From positions 89,768 to 153,767 of the forward strand of contig JANXAZ010000002.1 in the NCBI GenBank assembly GCA_025062095.1: DNA of 64,000 nucleotides, read 5' to 3'. This document shows positions 35,954 through 46,117 of this stretch, one piece after another; within the stretch, counting starts at the first letter, position 1, and each line of letters opens with the position of its first letter. A program made the translations under genes and the position numbers. This DNA is from Geminicoccaceae bacterium (GTDB lineage Bacteria; Pseudomonadota; Alphaproteobacteria; Geminicoccales; Geminicoccaceae). Below the pieces are notes generated by a model, which was not told where the DNA came from, did no database searches, and saw nothing but the letters and a program-made list of their open reading frames with translations.

Positions 35954-38900
35954 TCACGATGCGCGCACGGTGCGGTCCCCGGGACAGGCGAGTTCGGCGA
36001 GGGCGCGCTGGGCCACGACGAGCATGGCGATCTCGAGCACCGGTGCGGCGAGGAGCTCGGCGAGCAGAGCCCGCCAGCGGGCGAGGCCGCGGATCTCGGT
36101 TTCCAGGAACAGGCGCACCTCGCGTTCCGCCGCCGCCGGGTCCGCCGGCCTCAGACCGGCGCGCAGCGCACCGCCCGCGAGCCGCCGCAGATCGCGCGCG
36201 AGCTGGTCTTCGAGCCCGGCGAGCGCCATGCGATCCCAGCCCGAGCGCAAGGGCACCCCGGTCAAGCGCTCGCGCAGAGCGCCGAGGCCGAGGGCGGTCT
36301 CGAGAGCGGCGTAAACGCGCGCCGCGACGAGCGGAGCGACCGTCTCGTCCGCCCCCCGCACCGAAGGTTCGAGGGCGACGGCCGCGGCCTCCGCGGCCAA
36401 GCCGAGAAAAGGCAGGGCGGCGGCGCGACGAACGAGCCGGGGCTCGAGGCCGGCGGCCGCGAGCCGCGTCCACTCGCGCTCCAACGCCGCGAGGCGGTCG
36501 GCCGGCAGGACCTCTTCGAGCCGTTCGGCGACGGATTGCACGAGCGGGCGATACGCCGCCACGGTGTCGCGGATGACGAGGGGTCGCGGCAGATTGGCGA
36601 GGACCCATCGGGTCGCGTCGAGGAGCACGCGGCGGACCGCGGCGAGAAGCTCGATCTGGATCGCCGCCGGCACCGAGGCGGGCAGCTCCTCGAGCTCGGC
36701 CCGGAGGCTCCCGAGGCCGAAGGCGTCGTCGGCGACCGCGAAGGCGAGCGCGATCTCTTCCGCGCTCGCTCCCGTGAGATCCTCGAGCTGGCTCACGAAG
36801 ACCTCGAGGCCGCGGTTGACGAGAGCGTTGGCGAGACGCGTGGCCACGATCTCGCGCCGCAGCCGATGGCGGGCGATCGCCTCGGGGAAGCGCTCGCGCA
36901 GCGGACGCGGGAAATAGGCGGAAAGATCGGCGGCGAAATAGGCGCGATCGGGCAGATCGCTGGCCAGCAGCCGATCGAAGAGGGCCATCTTGGCGTGCGC
37001 GAGGAGTACCGCGGCTTCCGGTCGCGCGAGGCCCTCTCCCGCCTCCCGCCGGCGCGCGAGCTCGCGCTCGTCGGGCAACCGTTCGAGCGCGCGATCGAGC
37101 CGGCCCGCGCGTTCGAGCTTGCGGATGAGGCGGGCGTGCGCGTCGAGGAGCTCGGGCGCGAGCGCCTGGCCGACCGAAAGCGCGAGGTTCTGGAGCACGT
37201 TGTCGCGCAGGACGAGGGCCGCCACCTCCTCGCTCATCGCGCGCAACAGCTCGTCGCGCCGGCGGCGGGTGAGCTCGCCCTCGGCCATCACGCTGCCGAG
37301 CAGGATCTTGATGTTGACCTCGTGATCCGAGCAGTCGACGCCGGCGGAATTGTCGATGAAATCGGTGTTGATCCGGCCGCCCCGGCGCGCGAAGGCGATG
37401 CGCGCTCTCTGCGTGAAGCCGAGATTGCCGCCTTCGATGACGACACGGCAGCGCAAGGCCTCGGCATCGACACGGACCGCGTCGTTGCTCCGGTCGGCCG
37501 CCTCGGCGTGGCTCTCGGCCGCGGCTTTGACGAAGGTGCCGATGCCCCCGTTCCAGAGCACGTCGACGGGTGCTTTCAGGATCGCTTGAACGAGCTCGTT
37601 GGGGGTCAGGCGCTCGGCGTCGACCGCGAGCAGCCGACGTGCTTGCGGCGAGAGCGGCACGCTCTTGGCGGTGCGCGGCCACACGCCGCCGCCCGGGGAG
37701 ATCTTGGCGCGGTCGTAGTCGTCCCAGGAGGACCGGGGGAGAAGGAAGAGCCGACGACGCTCGGCGAAACTCACCGCCGGATCGGGGTCCGGGTCCAAGA
37801 AGACGTGGCGATGGTCGAAAGCGGCGACGAGCTTGATCTTGTCGGACAAGAGCATGCCGTTGCCGAACACGTCGCCCGACATGTCGCCGATGCCGACACA
37901 GGTGAACGGATCCCGATCCGGGTCGAGACCGAGCTCGCGGAAATGACGGCGCAGCGACTCCCAGGCGCCGCGGGCGGTGATCCCGAGCTTTTTGTGATCG
38001 TATCCCGTCGAGCCGCCTGAGGCGAAGGCGTCGTCGAGCCAGAAGCCGTATTCGCGCGCGATCTCGTTGGCGATGTCGGAAAAAGTGGCCGTCCCCTTGT
38101 CGGCGGCGACGACGAGATAAGGATCGTCGTCGTCGTAGCGCACGACGTCGGGCGGCGGGACGACTTCGTCGCCCACCCGGTTGTCGGTGAGGTCGAGCAG
38201 GCCGCGCAGAAAGGTGCGGTAGCAGCGGATCGCTTCTTCCTGGAGCGCCTGGCGATCGCCGCCGGCGGGCGGTTTCTTGACCACGAAACCGCCCTTGGCG
38301 CCCACCGGCACGATGATCGCGTTCTTGACCATCTGGGCTTTCATGAGGGCGAGGATCTCGGTGCGGAAATCCTCGCGCCGATCCGACCAGCGGATCCCGC
38401 CGCGCGCGACTTTGCCCCCGCGCAGATGCACCCCTTCCATCCACGGCGCGTAAACGAAGATCTCGAAAGCCGGCTTCGGCTCGGGCATGCCCGAGATGCG
38501 CGCGGGCTCGAACTTGAAGGACAGATAGGGCTTGCCGCGGCCGTCGGCGGGATCGCGCTGGAACCAGTTCGTGCGCAGCGTGGCCCGGACGAGCTCGAGA
38601 AAGCCGCGCAGGATGCGGTCCTCGTCGAGGGAAGCGACGCGCTCGAGGGCGGTGGCGAGTTCGGCTTCGAGCCGGGCGACGCGTTCGTCGCGATCGCCCG
38701 CGCCGGGCTCGAAACGGGCGCGGAAGAGGGCGACGAGGGCGCGGGCGATGTCGGCGTTGGCGAGCAGAACGCTTTCGATGTAGCTCTGGCTGAAAGGAAC
38801 GCCGAGCTGGAGCCAGTATCGACAATAGGCGCGCAAGATCGTCACCTCGCGCGCCGAGAGACCGCAGGCGAGGATCAGTCGATTGAAACCGTCGATCTCG

Positions 38901-40840
38901 ATTCGCCCGGTAAAGGCGTCGAGGAAGGCGCTCTCGAAGACGTCGCGGACCTTGTCGACGTCGATGTCGCCTCTCGAGATCGCGCGCGCGCCGAAATCGT
39001 GGACGGCGAAGGCGCGACCGTCGCTGTCGTGGACGATCGCCGGCTCTTCCGAGACCACCTCGAGCCCGAGGGATTCGAGGACGGGGAGCACGGCCGAGAG
39101 TTCGAGCGGACCGTCGGCGCGGATGAGCTTGAAGCGCACGAGCTCGCGGTCCTCGAGCCGACGGTACAAGCGCACCGCGAGGGGGCCGATCTCGCCCCGG
39201 GCGAGCCGGTCCATGGCGCGGATATCGGGAACGGCCGCGCGCGCCGGGCGGCTCTCCCGATACGAAGCCGGGAAGCCTTGGCCGTAGCGGCGGAACAGAC
39301 GGTTCCCCTCTTCCTCGCCGCACTCGCGCAGCAAGGCCGCCCACAGCTGCTCGGTCCAGCCCTGGGCCGCCTCCGCCACCAGCCGCTCGAGCCGCGCGGG
39401 ATCGAGCTCGGTCGGAAGACCGCGGGGAGTGCGGATCGTCAGAAGGATGCGCGCGAGCCGCGATTCCGAGACCGAGGCCTGATATTCGCTCTCGCCGCCG
39501 CCCAATTCGCGCTCGAGCAGGCGCTGGACGCGCTCGCGCAGGGCGGTGTTGTACTGCTCGCGCGGAACGAACAACAAGCAGGAGACGAAACGACCGAAGG
39601 GATCGGGGCGGACGAGCAGCCGCACCCGCGCCCGTTCTTGCAGGTGCAGAATGGCGAGCGCGTTGTCGTAGAGCCGGTCCTCGTCGATCTGGAAGAGCTC
39701 GTCGCGCGGGTAGGTCTCCAGGATGTGGGCGAGGGCCTTGGCCGCGTGACCGCCCTTGGGCAGCCGCGCGCGGGCGAGGACCGAAGCCACCTTGCGGCGC
39801 AGAAGCGGCACCTCGCGCGGGCTCGCGGCGTAGGCCGAAGAGGTGAAGAGGCCGAACAGGCGATGCTCGCCCACCACTCGGCCCTCGCCGTCGTAGCGCT
39901 TGACGCCGATGAAATCGAGCCAGGTCGGACGATGGACGGTCGAGCGCGAGTTGGCCTTGGTGATCGAAAGCGGGTTTCGCGGTGCCATCGCGGCTTCGCG
40001 CAACGCCCGCGGCAGGGCGGCGAAGCTCGTCGAACGGCCGGCGTCGACCCGCCGGGCGAGAATGCCGAGCGCGCTTTTCGCTTCGCGCTCGAGTTCGGGG
40101 CCGTCCTCGGTCGCGACGAGCCGGTAGCTCGCGGCGCCGAGGAAGACGAAGTGATCGGCCGCGAGCCAGTCCAGAAAGGCGCGGATCTCGGCGAGGAGTT
40201 CGGGCGGGACGGCGGTCGCGGGGGGGCGGCACTCCGCCGCCGCCCGCGCGACGAGCGCTTTCATGGGAGCGAAATCGCGCACGGCGGCGCGAACGTCTTC
40301 GAGCACGCGCAGAAGGTCGCGCTCGAGCGCGGCGAGCCGATCGGGGTCGCTCAAACGGTCGACCTCGACGTGCATGAAGCTCTCGAACGAAGCTGCGCTT
40401 TTCTCGTCTTCCGGAATCGCGACGAGGATCCCCTGCTCGTCGCGGCGCACCGGGATCACGGGATGAATCGTGAGGTGCACGTCGAGCCCGTGGCGCGCGA
40501 TCTCCATGGTCGCGCTGTCGACGAGAAAGGGCATGTCGTCGTTGACGATCTCGACGATGGTGTGCCCCGACTGCCAGCCGTGGCGGTCGACCTCGGGGTT
40601 GTAGACCCGGACGAGCGCGGTCCCCGGCGTGCGCTTGCGGCCGAAGGCGAGATGGGCGAGCGCGGCCCCGTAGAGATCGAGCGGATCGATCCCGAGCAGG
40701 TCCTCGGGGGGAACGCCGTCGAGCCAGCGCTCGACGAACCGCCGGACGAGCGCGCGCTCGCTCGGAGCTACGCGTTCTTCGATCGTCTGCCGAACGGCTG
40801 CGAGCAGCCCGTTCACCTCGATCGCTGCGAGATCGGCCAT
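35954..40840 (-). CDS. gdhB: NAD-specific glutamate dehydrogenase, large (180 kDa) type
   Basis: 1628 aa, the size of the L_180 class of catabolic NAD-GDH that deaminates glutamate to 2-oxoglutarate. The N-terminal third carries ACT-like regulatory domains (DDMPFLVDSATMEIARHGLDVHLTIHP). The catalytic core includes KVARGGIRWSDRREDFRTEI and the lysine motif GAKGGFVVKK near residue 850. The Rossmann segment contains VGIGDMSGDVFGNGML, then VLWNGGIGTFVKA and NTDFIDNSAGVDCSDHEVN. A long helical C-terminal domain follows. ATG at 40840. Convergent or coupled partners are absent. Confidence 0.96.
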   Translation of the reverse strand: MADLAAIEVNGLLAAVRQTIEERVAPSERALVRRFVERWLDGVPPEDLLGIDPLDLYGAALAHLAFGRKRTPGTALVRVYNPEVDRHGWQSGHTIVEIVNDDMPFLVDSATMEIARHGLDVHLTIHPVIPVRRDEQGILVAIPEDEKSAASFESFMHVEVDRLSDPDRLAALERDLLRVLEDVRAAVRDFAPMKALVARAAAECRPPATAVPPELLAEIRAFLDWLAADHFVFLGAASYRLVATEDGPELEREAKSALGILARRVDAGRSTSFAALPRALREAAMAPRNPLSITKANSRSTVHRPTWLDFIGVKRYDGEGRVVGEHRLFGLFTSSAYAASPREVPLLRRKVASVLARARLPKGGHAAKALAHILETYPRDELFQIDEDRLYDNALAILHLQERARVRLLVRPDPFGRFVSCLLFVPREQYNTALRERVQRLLERELGGGESEYQASVSESRLARILLTIRTPRGLPTELDPARLERLVAEAAQGWTEQLWAALLRECGEEEGNRLFRRYGQGFPASYRESRPARAAVPDIRAMDRLARGEIGPLAVRLYRRLEDRELVRFKLIRADGPLELSAVLPVLESLGLEVVSEEPAIVHDSDGRAFAVHDFGARAISRGDIDVDKVRDVFESAFLDAFTGRIEIDGFNRLILACGLSAREVTILRAYCRYWLQLGVPFSQSYIESVLLANADIARALVALFRARFEPGAGDRDERVARLEAELATALERVASLDEDRILRGFLELVRATLRTNWFQRDPADGRGKPYLSFKFEPARISGMPEPKPAFEIFVYAPWMEGVHLRGGKVARGGIRWSDRREDFRTEILALMKAQMVKNAIIVPVGAKGGFVVKKPPAGGDRQALQEEAIRCYRTFLRGLLDLTDNRVGDEVVPPPDVVRYDDDDPYLVVAADKGTATFSDIANEIAREYGFWLDDAFASGGSTGYDHKKLGITARGAWESLRRHFRELGLDPDRDPFTCVGIGDMSGDVFGNGMLLSDKIKLVAAFDHRHVFLDPDPDPAVSFAERRRLFLLPRSSWDDYDRAKISPGGGVWPRTAKSVPLSPQARRLLAVDAERLTPNELVQAILKAPVDVLWNGGIGTFVKAAAESHAEAADRSNDAVRVDAEALRCRVVIEGGNLGFTQRARIAFARRGGRINTDFIDNSAGVDCSDHEVNIKILLGSVMAEGELTRRRRDELLRAMSEEVAALVLRDNVLQNLALSVGQALAPELLDAHARLIRKLERAGRLDRALERLPDERELARRREAGEGLARPEAAVLLAHAKMALFDRLLASDLPDRAYFAADLSAYFPRPLRERFPEAIARHRLRREIVATRLANALVNRGLEVFVSQLEDLTGASAEEIALAFAVADDAFGLGSLRAELEELPASVPAAIQIELLAAVRRVLLDATRWVLANLPRPLVIRDTVAAYRPLVQSVAERLEEVLPADRLAALEREWTRLAAAGLEPRLVRRAAALPFLGLAAEAAAVALEPSVRGADETVAPLVAARVYAALETALGLGALRERLTGVPLRSGWDRMALAGLEDQLARDLRRLAGGALRAGLRPADPAAAEREVRLFLETEIRGLARWRALLAELLAAPVLEIAMLVVAQRALAELACPGDRTVRAS

Positions 40841-40922
40841 CGCTGGGCTCCTGCTTTCCCGGCCGGGGCGAGTTAGAGCACGATCCGATTAACGAAACAC
40901 CACCGTTGCGCGTCCCGTGCGG

Positions 40923-40951
40923 TTGCTCGTTCGGGCGGAAGGATTTAACGT
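40923..40951 (+). promoter_or_regulatory. Weak promoter candidate for the sugar importer genes
   Basis: TTGCTC (40923-40928), a 17-nt spacer and TAACGT (40946-40951) lie about 55 nt upstream of the binding-protein ATG, in the 164-nt divergent gap with gdhB. The -10 match is poor. Confidence 0.25.
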
Positions 40952-41004
40952 GGGCGGTCGAGAAACGAGCAGCCGCCGAGCGGGCGGCGCGAGGGGAGGC
41001 GACG

Positions 41005-42354
41005 ATGACGAAGTGGCGGTGGTCGCGGCGGACACTCCTTTCCGGAGCCTCGGCGGCGGCGGTCGCGGCGGGGCTCGGCCTGCGTCCGCGCACGGCCCGC
41101 GGCGCGGGCAAACTCTCGGTGGGCTTCTGGGATCACTGGGTCCCGGGCGCCAACGACACGCTCACGCGCCTGTGCCGCGCCTGGGCCGAGAAGGAGAAGG
41201 TCGATCTCACGATCGACTACATCCCGTCTCAGGGCAACAAGCTGTTGCTGACGATCGCCGCCGAGGCGCAGGCCCGCTCGGGCCACGACGTCCTGGCGAT
41301 GTTCACCTGGCTTCCGGGCAGCCACGCCGAGCGGCTGGAGCCGGTCGACGACGTGATGAAGGAGGTGCTCGCCCGCAACGGGCCCACCAATCCGGTCGTC
41401 GAATATCTCGGCAAGCCCGACGGGCACTGGCGCGCGGTGCCGGCCACCCCGGGCTCGCAGATGAAGGGGCCGGCGACGCGCTTCGATCTGTTGAAAGAGC
41501 ACGCCGGGATCGACATCCTCGCGATGTACCCACCCGACGGTCCGGCCGACCAGGAGAAGGCCAAGGCCTGGACGTGGGACGCGCTGCTCGCGGCGGCCGA
41601 GAAGTGCCACAAGGCCGGCTATCCCTTCGGCATCGGGCTCGGCACGACCTCGGACAGCACCGACACCTGGGGCTCGCTGTTCCACGCCTTCGGTGCGCGC
41701 CTCGTCGACGAGAAAGGGAACATCGTCGTGAGGTCGGACGCGACCCGCGCCGCGCTCGACTTCGCCAAGCGTCTGGCGGCCTTCCTGCCGGCCGATGCCA
41801 TCGCTTGGGACGACGGCTCGAACAACCGTTGGCTGATCTCCGGCAAAGGCGCTCTCATCTTCAACCCGCCTTCGGCCTGGGCGGTGGCCAAGCGCGACGC
41901 GCCGCAGGTGGCCGAGAAGGTCTGGCATCATCCCGCCCCGCTCGGGCCCAAGGGGCGCTTCGGGCCCTATCTGCCCTATTATTGGGCGATCTGGCGCTTC
42001 AGCCCGAACAAGTCTGCGGCCAAGAGCCTGCTTCTGCATCTCTCGACGCGCGAAGCGGCCGAGCAGCTCGTCGCGGCCTCGCAGGGCTACGACATTCCCG
42101 GCTACGTGGCGTTCAACGATTTCAAGACCTGGCTCGAAGAGGGCCCGCCCAAGGGCACGTTGCGCCACTATCCTCCCGGGCCGGATCAGATCCTCTCCAT
42201 CGCCGCGGCACCCGCACCGCACAAGATCGCCGAGCAGATCTACAATCAGGCGACGATCACCAAGATGATCGCGCGCATCGTGCAGGGCGGGGACACGATC
42301 GAGAAGGCGATCGCCTGGGCCGAGAGCGAACTCGAAGGGTTCATGCGCGGCTGA
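41005..42354 (+). CDS. ABC transporter solute-binding protein, family 1 (sugar type), Tat-exported
   Basis: 449 aa. The N-terminus has a twin-arginine motif (WSRRTLLSG) and a hydrophobic stretch, so it is probably exported folded through Tat. The mature part is a family-1 extracellular binding protein (LSVGFWDHWVPGANDTLTRLCRAWAEKEKVDLTIDY). Strong ribosome site GAGGGGAGG before the ATG at 41005. It leads an apparent operon with two permeases. The ligand is probably a sugar or polyol by family, not proven. Confidence 0.9.
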   Translation: MTKWRWSRRTLLSGASAAAVAAGLGLRPRTARGAGKLSVGFWDHWVPGANDTLTRLCRAWAEKEKVDLTIDYIPSQGNKLLLTIAAEAQARSGHDVLAMFTWLPGSHAERLEPVDDVMKEVLARNGPTNPVVEYLGKPDGHWRAVPATPGSQMKGPATRFDLLKEHAGIDILAMYPPDGPADQEKAKAWTWDALLAAAEKCHKAGYPFGIGLGTTSDSTDTWGSLFHAFGARLVDEKGNIVVRSDATRAALDFAKRLAAFLPADAIAWDDGSNNRWLISGKGALIFNPPSAWAVAKRDAPQVAEKVWHHPAPLGPKGRFGPYLPYYWAIWRFSPNKSAAKSLLLHLSTREAAEQLVAASQGYDIPGYVAFNDFKTWLEEGPPKGTLRHYPPGPDQILSIAAAPAPHKIAEQIYNQATITKMIARIVQGGDTIEKAIAWAESELEGFMRG

Positions 42355-42393
42355 ACGCATCCCGGGACGGACGCCGGCGGCCGGGAGAGTGCG

Positions 42394-43338
42394 ATGGCTC
42401 GGGCGACGTTGGCGGAGGCGGCGCGGGCGACGCGCGCGGGGCCGATCGCGGCCGGCGGGCTCGCCCGCCGCCGGGCGGTGATCGCCTTCTTGTTCTGCTT
42501 GCCGCTCGTCTTGCTCGTCGCCGCTCTCGTCGTCTACCCGGCTTTTTATTCGTTGCATTTGGCGACGCTCAACAAGAGCATGACGCGTTTCGTGGGTCTC
42601 GCCAACTTCGCCTTCTTGTTCAAGCGCGAGACCTTCTGGATGGTGGTCGAGCAGTCGGTCATCTTCGCGGTGAGCGCGGTGATCTTCAAAGCGCTCATCG
42701 GATTCGTGCTCGCCCACGTGATCCACGCCTTGCCGGCGCGCGGGCAGCGGGCCTGGCGCGGTCTTCTGCTCGTCCCCTGGGTGATCCCGCCGGCGATGAG
42801 CACGCTCGTATGGTGGTGGATGTACGAGCCGTCGTACAGCGCGCTCAACTGGCTCCTGGTCGGCATCGGCTTCGCCCCTGTGCCCTGGCTGGGCGATCCC
42901 TATTGGGCGCGCTTCTCGGTCATTCTCGTCAACGTCTGGTACGGCGCGCCGTTTTTCATGATCATGTATCTCGCGGCGTTGAAGTCGGTCCCGGCCGAGC
43001 TCTACGAGGCGGCGGAGATCGACGGCGCCAACGCCTGGCAGAAACTCGTCTACGTGACGCTGCCCATGCTCCGCAACATCATCGCGATCACCGTGCTGTT
43101 CTCGCTCATCGTCACCTTCGCCAATTTCGACATCGTGCGCATCCTCACCGCCGGCGGGCCGCGCGACTTGACGCACGTCTTCGCGACCTACGCCTTCAAG
43201 CTCGGGATCGAATCCAACGACATCCCGCTCGGGGCCTGTGTGTCGTTGTTCATGTTCCCGATCCTGGCGGTGGCCGCGGTGTTCATCCTTCGGGACGTCC
43301 ACCGCCGGTCGCGGGAGATCGCCGGTGTCGCGGCCTGA
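42394..43338 (+). CDS. Sugar ABC transporter permease (MalF/UgpA type)
   Basis: 314 aa with six membrane spans. It begins with a cytosolic leader, then FLFCLPLVLLVAALVVYPAFYSLHLATLN. The EAA coupling loop reads ELYEAAEIDGANAWQKLVYVTLPMLRN, typical for binding-protein-dependent permeases. The stop codon overlaps the start of the second permease by 14 nt. Confidence 0.92.
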   Translation: MARATLAEAARATRAGPIAAGGLARRRAVIAFLFCLPLVLLVAALVVYPAFYSLHLATLNKSMTRFVGLANFAFLFKRETFWMVVEQSVIFAVSAVIFKALIGFVLAHVIHALPARGQRAWRGLLLVPWVIPPAMSTLVWWWMYEPSYSALNWLLVGIGFAPVPWLGDPYWARFSVILVNVWYGAPFFMIMYLAALKSVPAELYEAAEIDGANAWQKLVYVTLPMLRNIIAITVLFSLIVTFANFDIVRILTAGGPRDLTHVFATYAFKLGIESNDIPLGACVSLFMFPILAVAAVFILRDVHRRSREIAGVAA

Positions 43339-44218
43339 GGCGGTCGCGAGCGCGGGCGATCTGCGCCGGGACAGGCGCTGGGCTCTGTGGGCGGCTTACG
43401 GCTGTCTCGCGCTCTTCTGCGTGTTCTTCTTGGCGCCGCCGCTCTATGCGCTCGTCACCTCGCTCAAGACGAGCCAGGAGATCGCGGCGCTGGACGGCAA
43501 TCCCTGGCTCGTGCGCGAGCCGACCCTGGCCAATTACGCGGCTCTGCTCGGCTCGCCCGTGTTTTTGCGCTTTTTCTGGAATTCCGCGCGCGTCGCGTTG
43601 ATCGTGGTGAGCGTGACGATGATCATCAGCACGCTCGCCGCCTTTTCGCTGGCGCGCATGCGCTTTTTCGGCTCGACCGCGCTGGCTACCGGCGTGTTCT
43701 TGACCTATCTGATCCCGGAGACCTTGTTGTTCATTCCCAAGTTCCAGATCTTCACCTGGCTCCGGGACGTCACCGGCATCGAGTTCATCAATCGTTGGTG
43801 GGTGCTCTGTATCGTTTACCCGACGCTCACCGTGCCGTTCTGTACCTGGATTCTGATCGGCTATTTCTCGTCGATCCCCAAGGAACTCGACGAAGCGGCG
43901 ATCGTCGACGGCGCTTCGTACTTCCAGATCCTGTTCCGTGTCTTCTTGCCGGTGGCGCTTCCGGGACTGATCGCGGCGACGATCTTCGCCTTCACGGTCT
44001 CCTGGGCGCAGTTCCTCTATCCCCTCGCTTTCACCACCTCCCTCGATCAGCTGGTGCTGCCGGTCGGGATCGTCACCAATCTCATCAAAGGCGACGTGTT
44101 CAACTGGGGACAGATCATGGCGGGGGCGCTGCTGACGGCGGCACCGCCCGTGCTGCTCTACGCGTTCCTCATGGATTATTACATCGCCGGGCTCACGGCC
44201 GGGGCGACCAAGGGCTGA
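43325..44218 (+). CDS. Sugar ABC transporter permease (MalG/UgpE type)
   Basis: 297 aa, six membrane spans, GTG start at 43325 inside the end of the first permease gene. EAA loop ELDEAAIVDGASYFQILFRVFLPVALPGL. Starts with a basic cytosolic segment, then WAAYGCLALFCVFFLAPPLYALVTSLKT. No ATPase gene follows. The next gene is the convergent argG 18 nt downstream, so the importer must use an ATPase encoded elsewhere. Confidence 0.92.
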   Translation: MSRPEAVASAGDLRRDRRWALWAAYGCLALFCVFFLAPPLYALVTSLKTSQEIAALDGNPWLVREPTLANYAALLGSPVFLRFFWNSARVALIVVSVTMIISTLAAFSLARMRFFGSTALATGVFLTYLIPETLLFIPKFQIFTWLRDVTGIEFINRWWVLCIVYPTLTVPFCTWILIGYFSSIPKELDEAAIVDGASYFQILFRVFLPVALPGLIAATIFAFTVSWAQFLYPLAFTTSLDQLVLPVGIVTNLIKGDVFNWGQIMAGALLTAAPPVLLYAFLMDYYIAGLTAGATKG

Positions 44219-44236
44219 GAGGCGGGGATCGCGGGC

Positions 44237-45448
44237 TCAGCCGCGGGCGCGCAGACCGAGGATGCGCAAGCGCAACGCGTTGAGCTTGATGAAGCCGGCG
44301 GCGTCGCGCTGGTCGTAGACGGTGTCCTCTTCGAAGGTCGCGAAATCCTGTCGGTAGAGGCTCGCCGGGCTCTTGCGGCCGACGACGCTCGCGTGTCCTT
44401 TGAACAGCTTCAGGCGCACGGTGCCGGTGACGTGCTCTTGGCTCTTGTCGATCAGGGCCTGGAGCATCTCGCGCTCGGGGCTGAACCAATAGCCGTTGTA
44501 GACCAGCTCGGCGTAGCGGGGCATGAGCTCGTCTTTGAGATGAGCGGCGCCGCGATCGAGGGTGATGCTCTCGATCGCGCGATGCGCGAGATGGAGGACC
44601 GTACCTCCCGGGGTCTCGTAGACGCCGCGCGATTTCATGCCGACGTAGCGGTTCTCGACGAGATCGACCCGCCCGATCCCGTTCGCGCCGGCGATGTCGT
44701 TGAGCCGCCGCAGGAGATTGGCGGGCGACAGCCGCTCGCCGTCGATCGACACGGGATCGCCGCGCTCGAAGCCGATTTCGATGTAGGTGGGCTTGTCGGG
44801 GGCGAGCTCCGGGTTGATCGTGCGGGTGAACATCTCCTCGTCGGGCTCGACCCAGGGGTCTTCGAGCGCGCGGCCCTCGTAGGAAATGTGCAAGAGATTG
44901 GCGTCCGTGCTGTAGGGCGGCTCGCCGCGCTTGCCGCGCGGGATCGGGATCTGATGCTTCTCGGCGTATTCGATCAGCCGTTCGCGGGAGGTGAGGTCCC
45001 ATTCTCGCCAGGGGGCGATGACCTTGATGTGGGGATTGAGGGCGTAGCAGGTGAGCTCGAAGCGCACCTGATCGTTGCCCTTTCCGGTCGCCCCGTGCGC
45101 GACGGCATCGGCGCCGACCTCGGCGGCGATCTCGACCAGCCGCTTGGCGATCAGAGGCCGCGCGATCGCGGTACCGAGGAGATAGGCGCCCTCGTAGAGC
45201 GCGTTGGCGCGGAACATCGGGAAGACGTAGTCGCGGACGAACTCTTCTTGGAGGTCTTCGACGTAGACCTTCTCCGCCCCCATCATCTCGGCCTTGGCGC
45301 GCGCGCTCTCGAGCTCTTCGCCCTGGCCGAGATCGGCCGTGAAGGTGACGACCTTGCAGCCGTAGGTCTCCTGCAGCCAGCGGAGGATCACGGAGGTGTC
45401 GAGCCCGCCGGAAAAGGCGAGCACGACGCGCTCGACCTTGCCCTTCAT
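44237..45448 (-). CDS. argG: Argininosuccinate synthase
   Basis: Condenses citrulline and aspartate to argininosuccinate in arginine biosynthesis. 403 aa, full length. The ATP pyrophosphatase loop is [10 protein letters not shown] (11-20). [14 protein letters not shown] and [19 protein letters not shown] are also typical. ATG at 45448. It follows grpE after a 9-bp hairpin. Confidence 0.97.
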   Translation of the reverse strand: MKGKVERVVLAFSGGLDTSVILRWLQETYGCKVVTFTADLGQGEELESARAKAEMMGAEKVYVEDLQEEFVRDYVFPMFRANALYEGAYLLGTAIARPLIAKRLVEIAAEVGADAVAHGATGKGNDQVRFELTCYALNPHIKVIAPWREWDLTSRERLIEYAEKHQIPIPRGKRGEPPYSTDANLLHISYEGRALEDPWVEPDEEMFTRTINPELAPDKPTYIEIGFERGDPVSIDGERLSPANLLRRLNDIAGANGIGRVDLVENRYVGMKSRGVYETPGGTVLHLAHRAIESITLDRGAAHLKDELMPRYAELVYNGYWFSPEREMLQALIDKSQEHVTGTVRLKLFKGHASVVGRKSPASLYRQDFATFEEDTVYDQRDAAGFIKLNALRLRILGLRARG

Positions 45449-45465
45449 CGCCGCGCTCCGCTCGA

Positions 45466-45489
45466 GGCGAGGCCGGAAGCGGCCTCGCC
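45466..45489 (-). terminator. Hairpin between grpE and argG
   Basis: Perfect 9-bp arms (GGCGAGGCC 45466-45474, GGCCTCGCC 45481-45489) with a 6-nt loop, starting 5 nt after the grpE stop on the minus strand. No T-tract. It ends 17 nt before the argG ATG, so it could also be an argG leader structure. Confidence 0.45.
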
Positions 45490-45493
45490 CGGT

Positions 45494-46117
45494 TCAAACC
45501 CGGGTGTCGACCGTCGCTCCTCTGGCGGTCGGCTCGGCGTTCTCGGCAGGGGGGGCCTTGGCCACGCCCACGAGTGCCGGCCGCAAGAGCCGATCGGCGA
45601 GCACATAGCCGGCCTGGAGCACCTCGGCAATCGCGCCGGCCGGCAAGGCGTCGGTGGGGACCTCGAACATCGCCTGGTGGAGGTTGGGATCGAAGCGGTC
45701 GCCCGGCTTGGGCTCGATCTTGCGGATCTGGTGACGCTCGAAGAGACTCAAGAGACTCTTCTCGGTCATCTCGATGCCGAGGACGAGCGTCTGCAACAGC
45801 GGGTCGCGGTTCTCGCCCGAAGGCGGAACGGCGGCGAGCGCGCGGCGCAGATTGTCCGCCACTTCGAGGAGCCCGCGGGCGAAATTCGCGATCGCGTATT
45901 TGCGCGTCTCTTCGATTTCGCGTTCTTTCTGCCGGCGCAGGTTCTCGAGTTCGGCGAGCGCCCGCAACAGCCGATCGTTGAGGCCGGCGATCTCGGCCTG
46001 CAGGCTCTCGACCGAGGGCGCGGGCGGAACCGCCTCCGGCCCGGCCTCGGGCTCGGGTGCGGGCGGGGTCGGAGCCGCCTCGACGGGTTGCAAGGCCTTC
46101 TCGTTGGGTTCGTTCAT
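45494..46117 (-). CDS. grpE: Nucleotide exchange factor GrpE
   Basis: Co-chaperone that releases ADP from DnaK. 207 aa. Acidic, proline-rich N-terminal tail, then a long dimerising helix (VESLQAEIAGLNDRLLRALAELENLRRQKEREIEE). The C-terminal beta domain ends with LHQAMFEVPTDALPAGAIAEVLQAGYVLADRLLRPALVGVAK. ATG at 46117 overlaps the hrcA stop (TGATG). Co-transcribed with hrcA as in many bacteria, but dnaKJ is not adjacent here. Confidence 0.95.
   Translation of the reverse strand: MNEPNEKALQPVEAAPTPPAPEPEAGPEAVPPAPSVESLQAEIAGLNDRLLRALAELENLRRQKEREIEETRKYAIANFARGLLEVADNLRRALAAVPPSGENRDPLLQTLVLGIEMTEKSLLSLFERHQIRKIEPKPGDRFDPNLHQAMFEVPTDALPAGAIAEVLQAGYVLADRLLRPALVGVAKAPPAENAEPTARGATVDTRV

Noticed and set aside
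45488..45504. A tRNA T-arm look-alike (CCCGG TTCAAAC CCGGG)
   Set aside because: It is the 3' end of grpE with its stop codon; no anticodon arm, D-arm or CCA-side stem fits around it.
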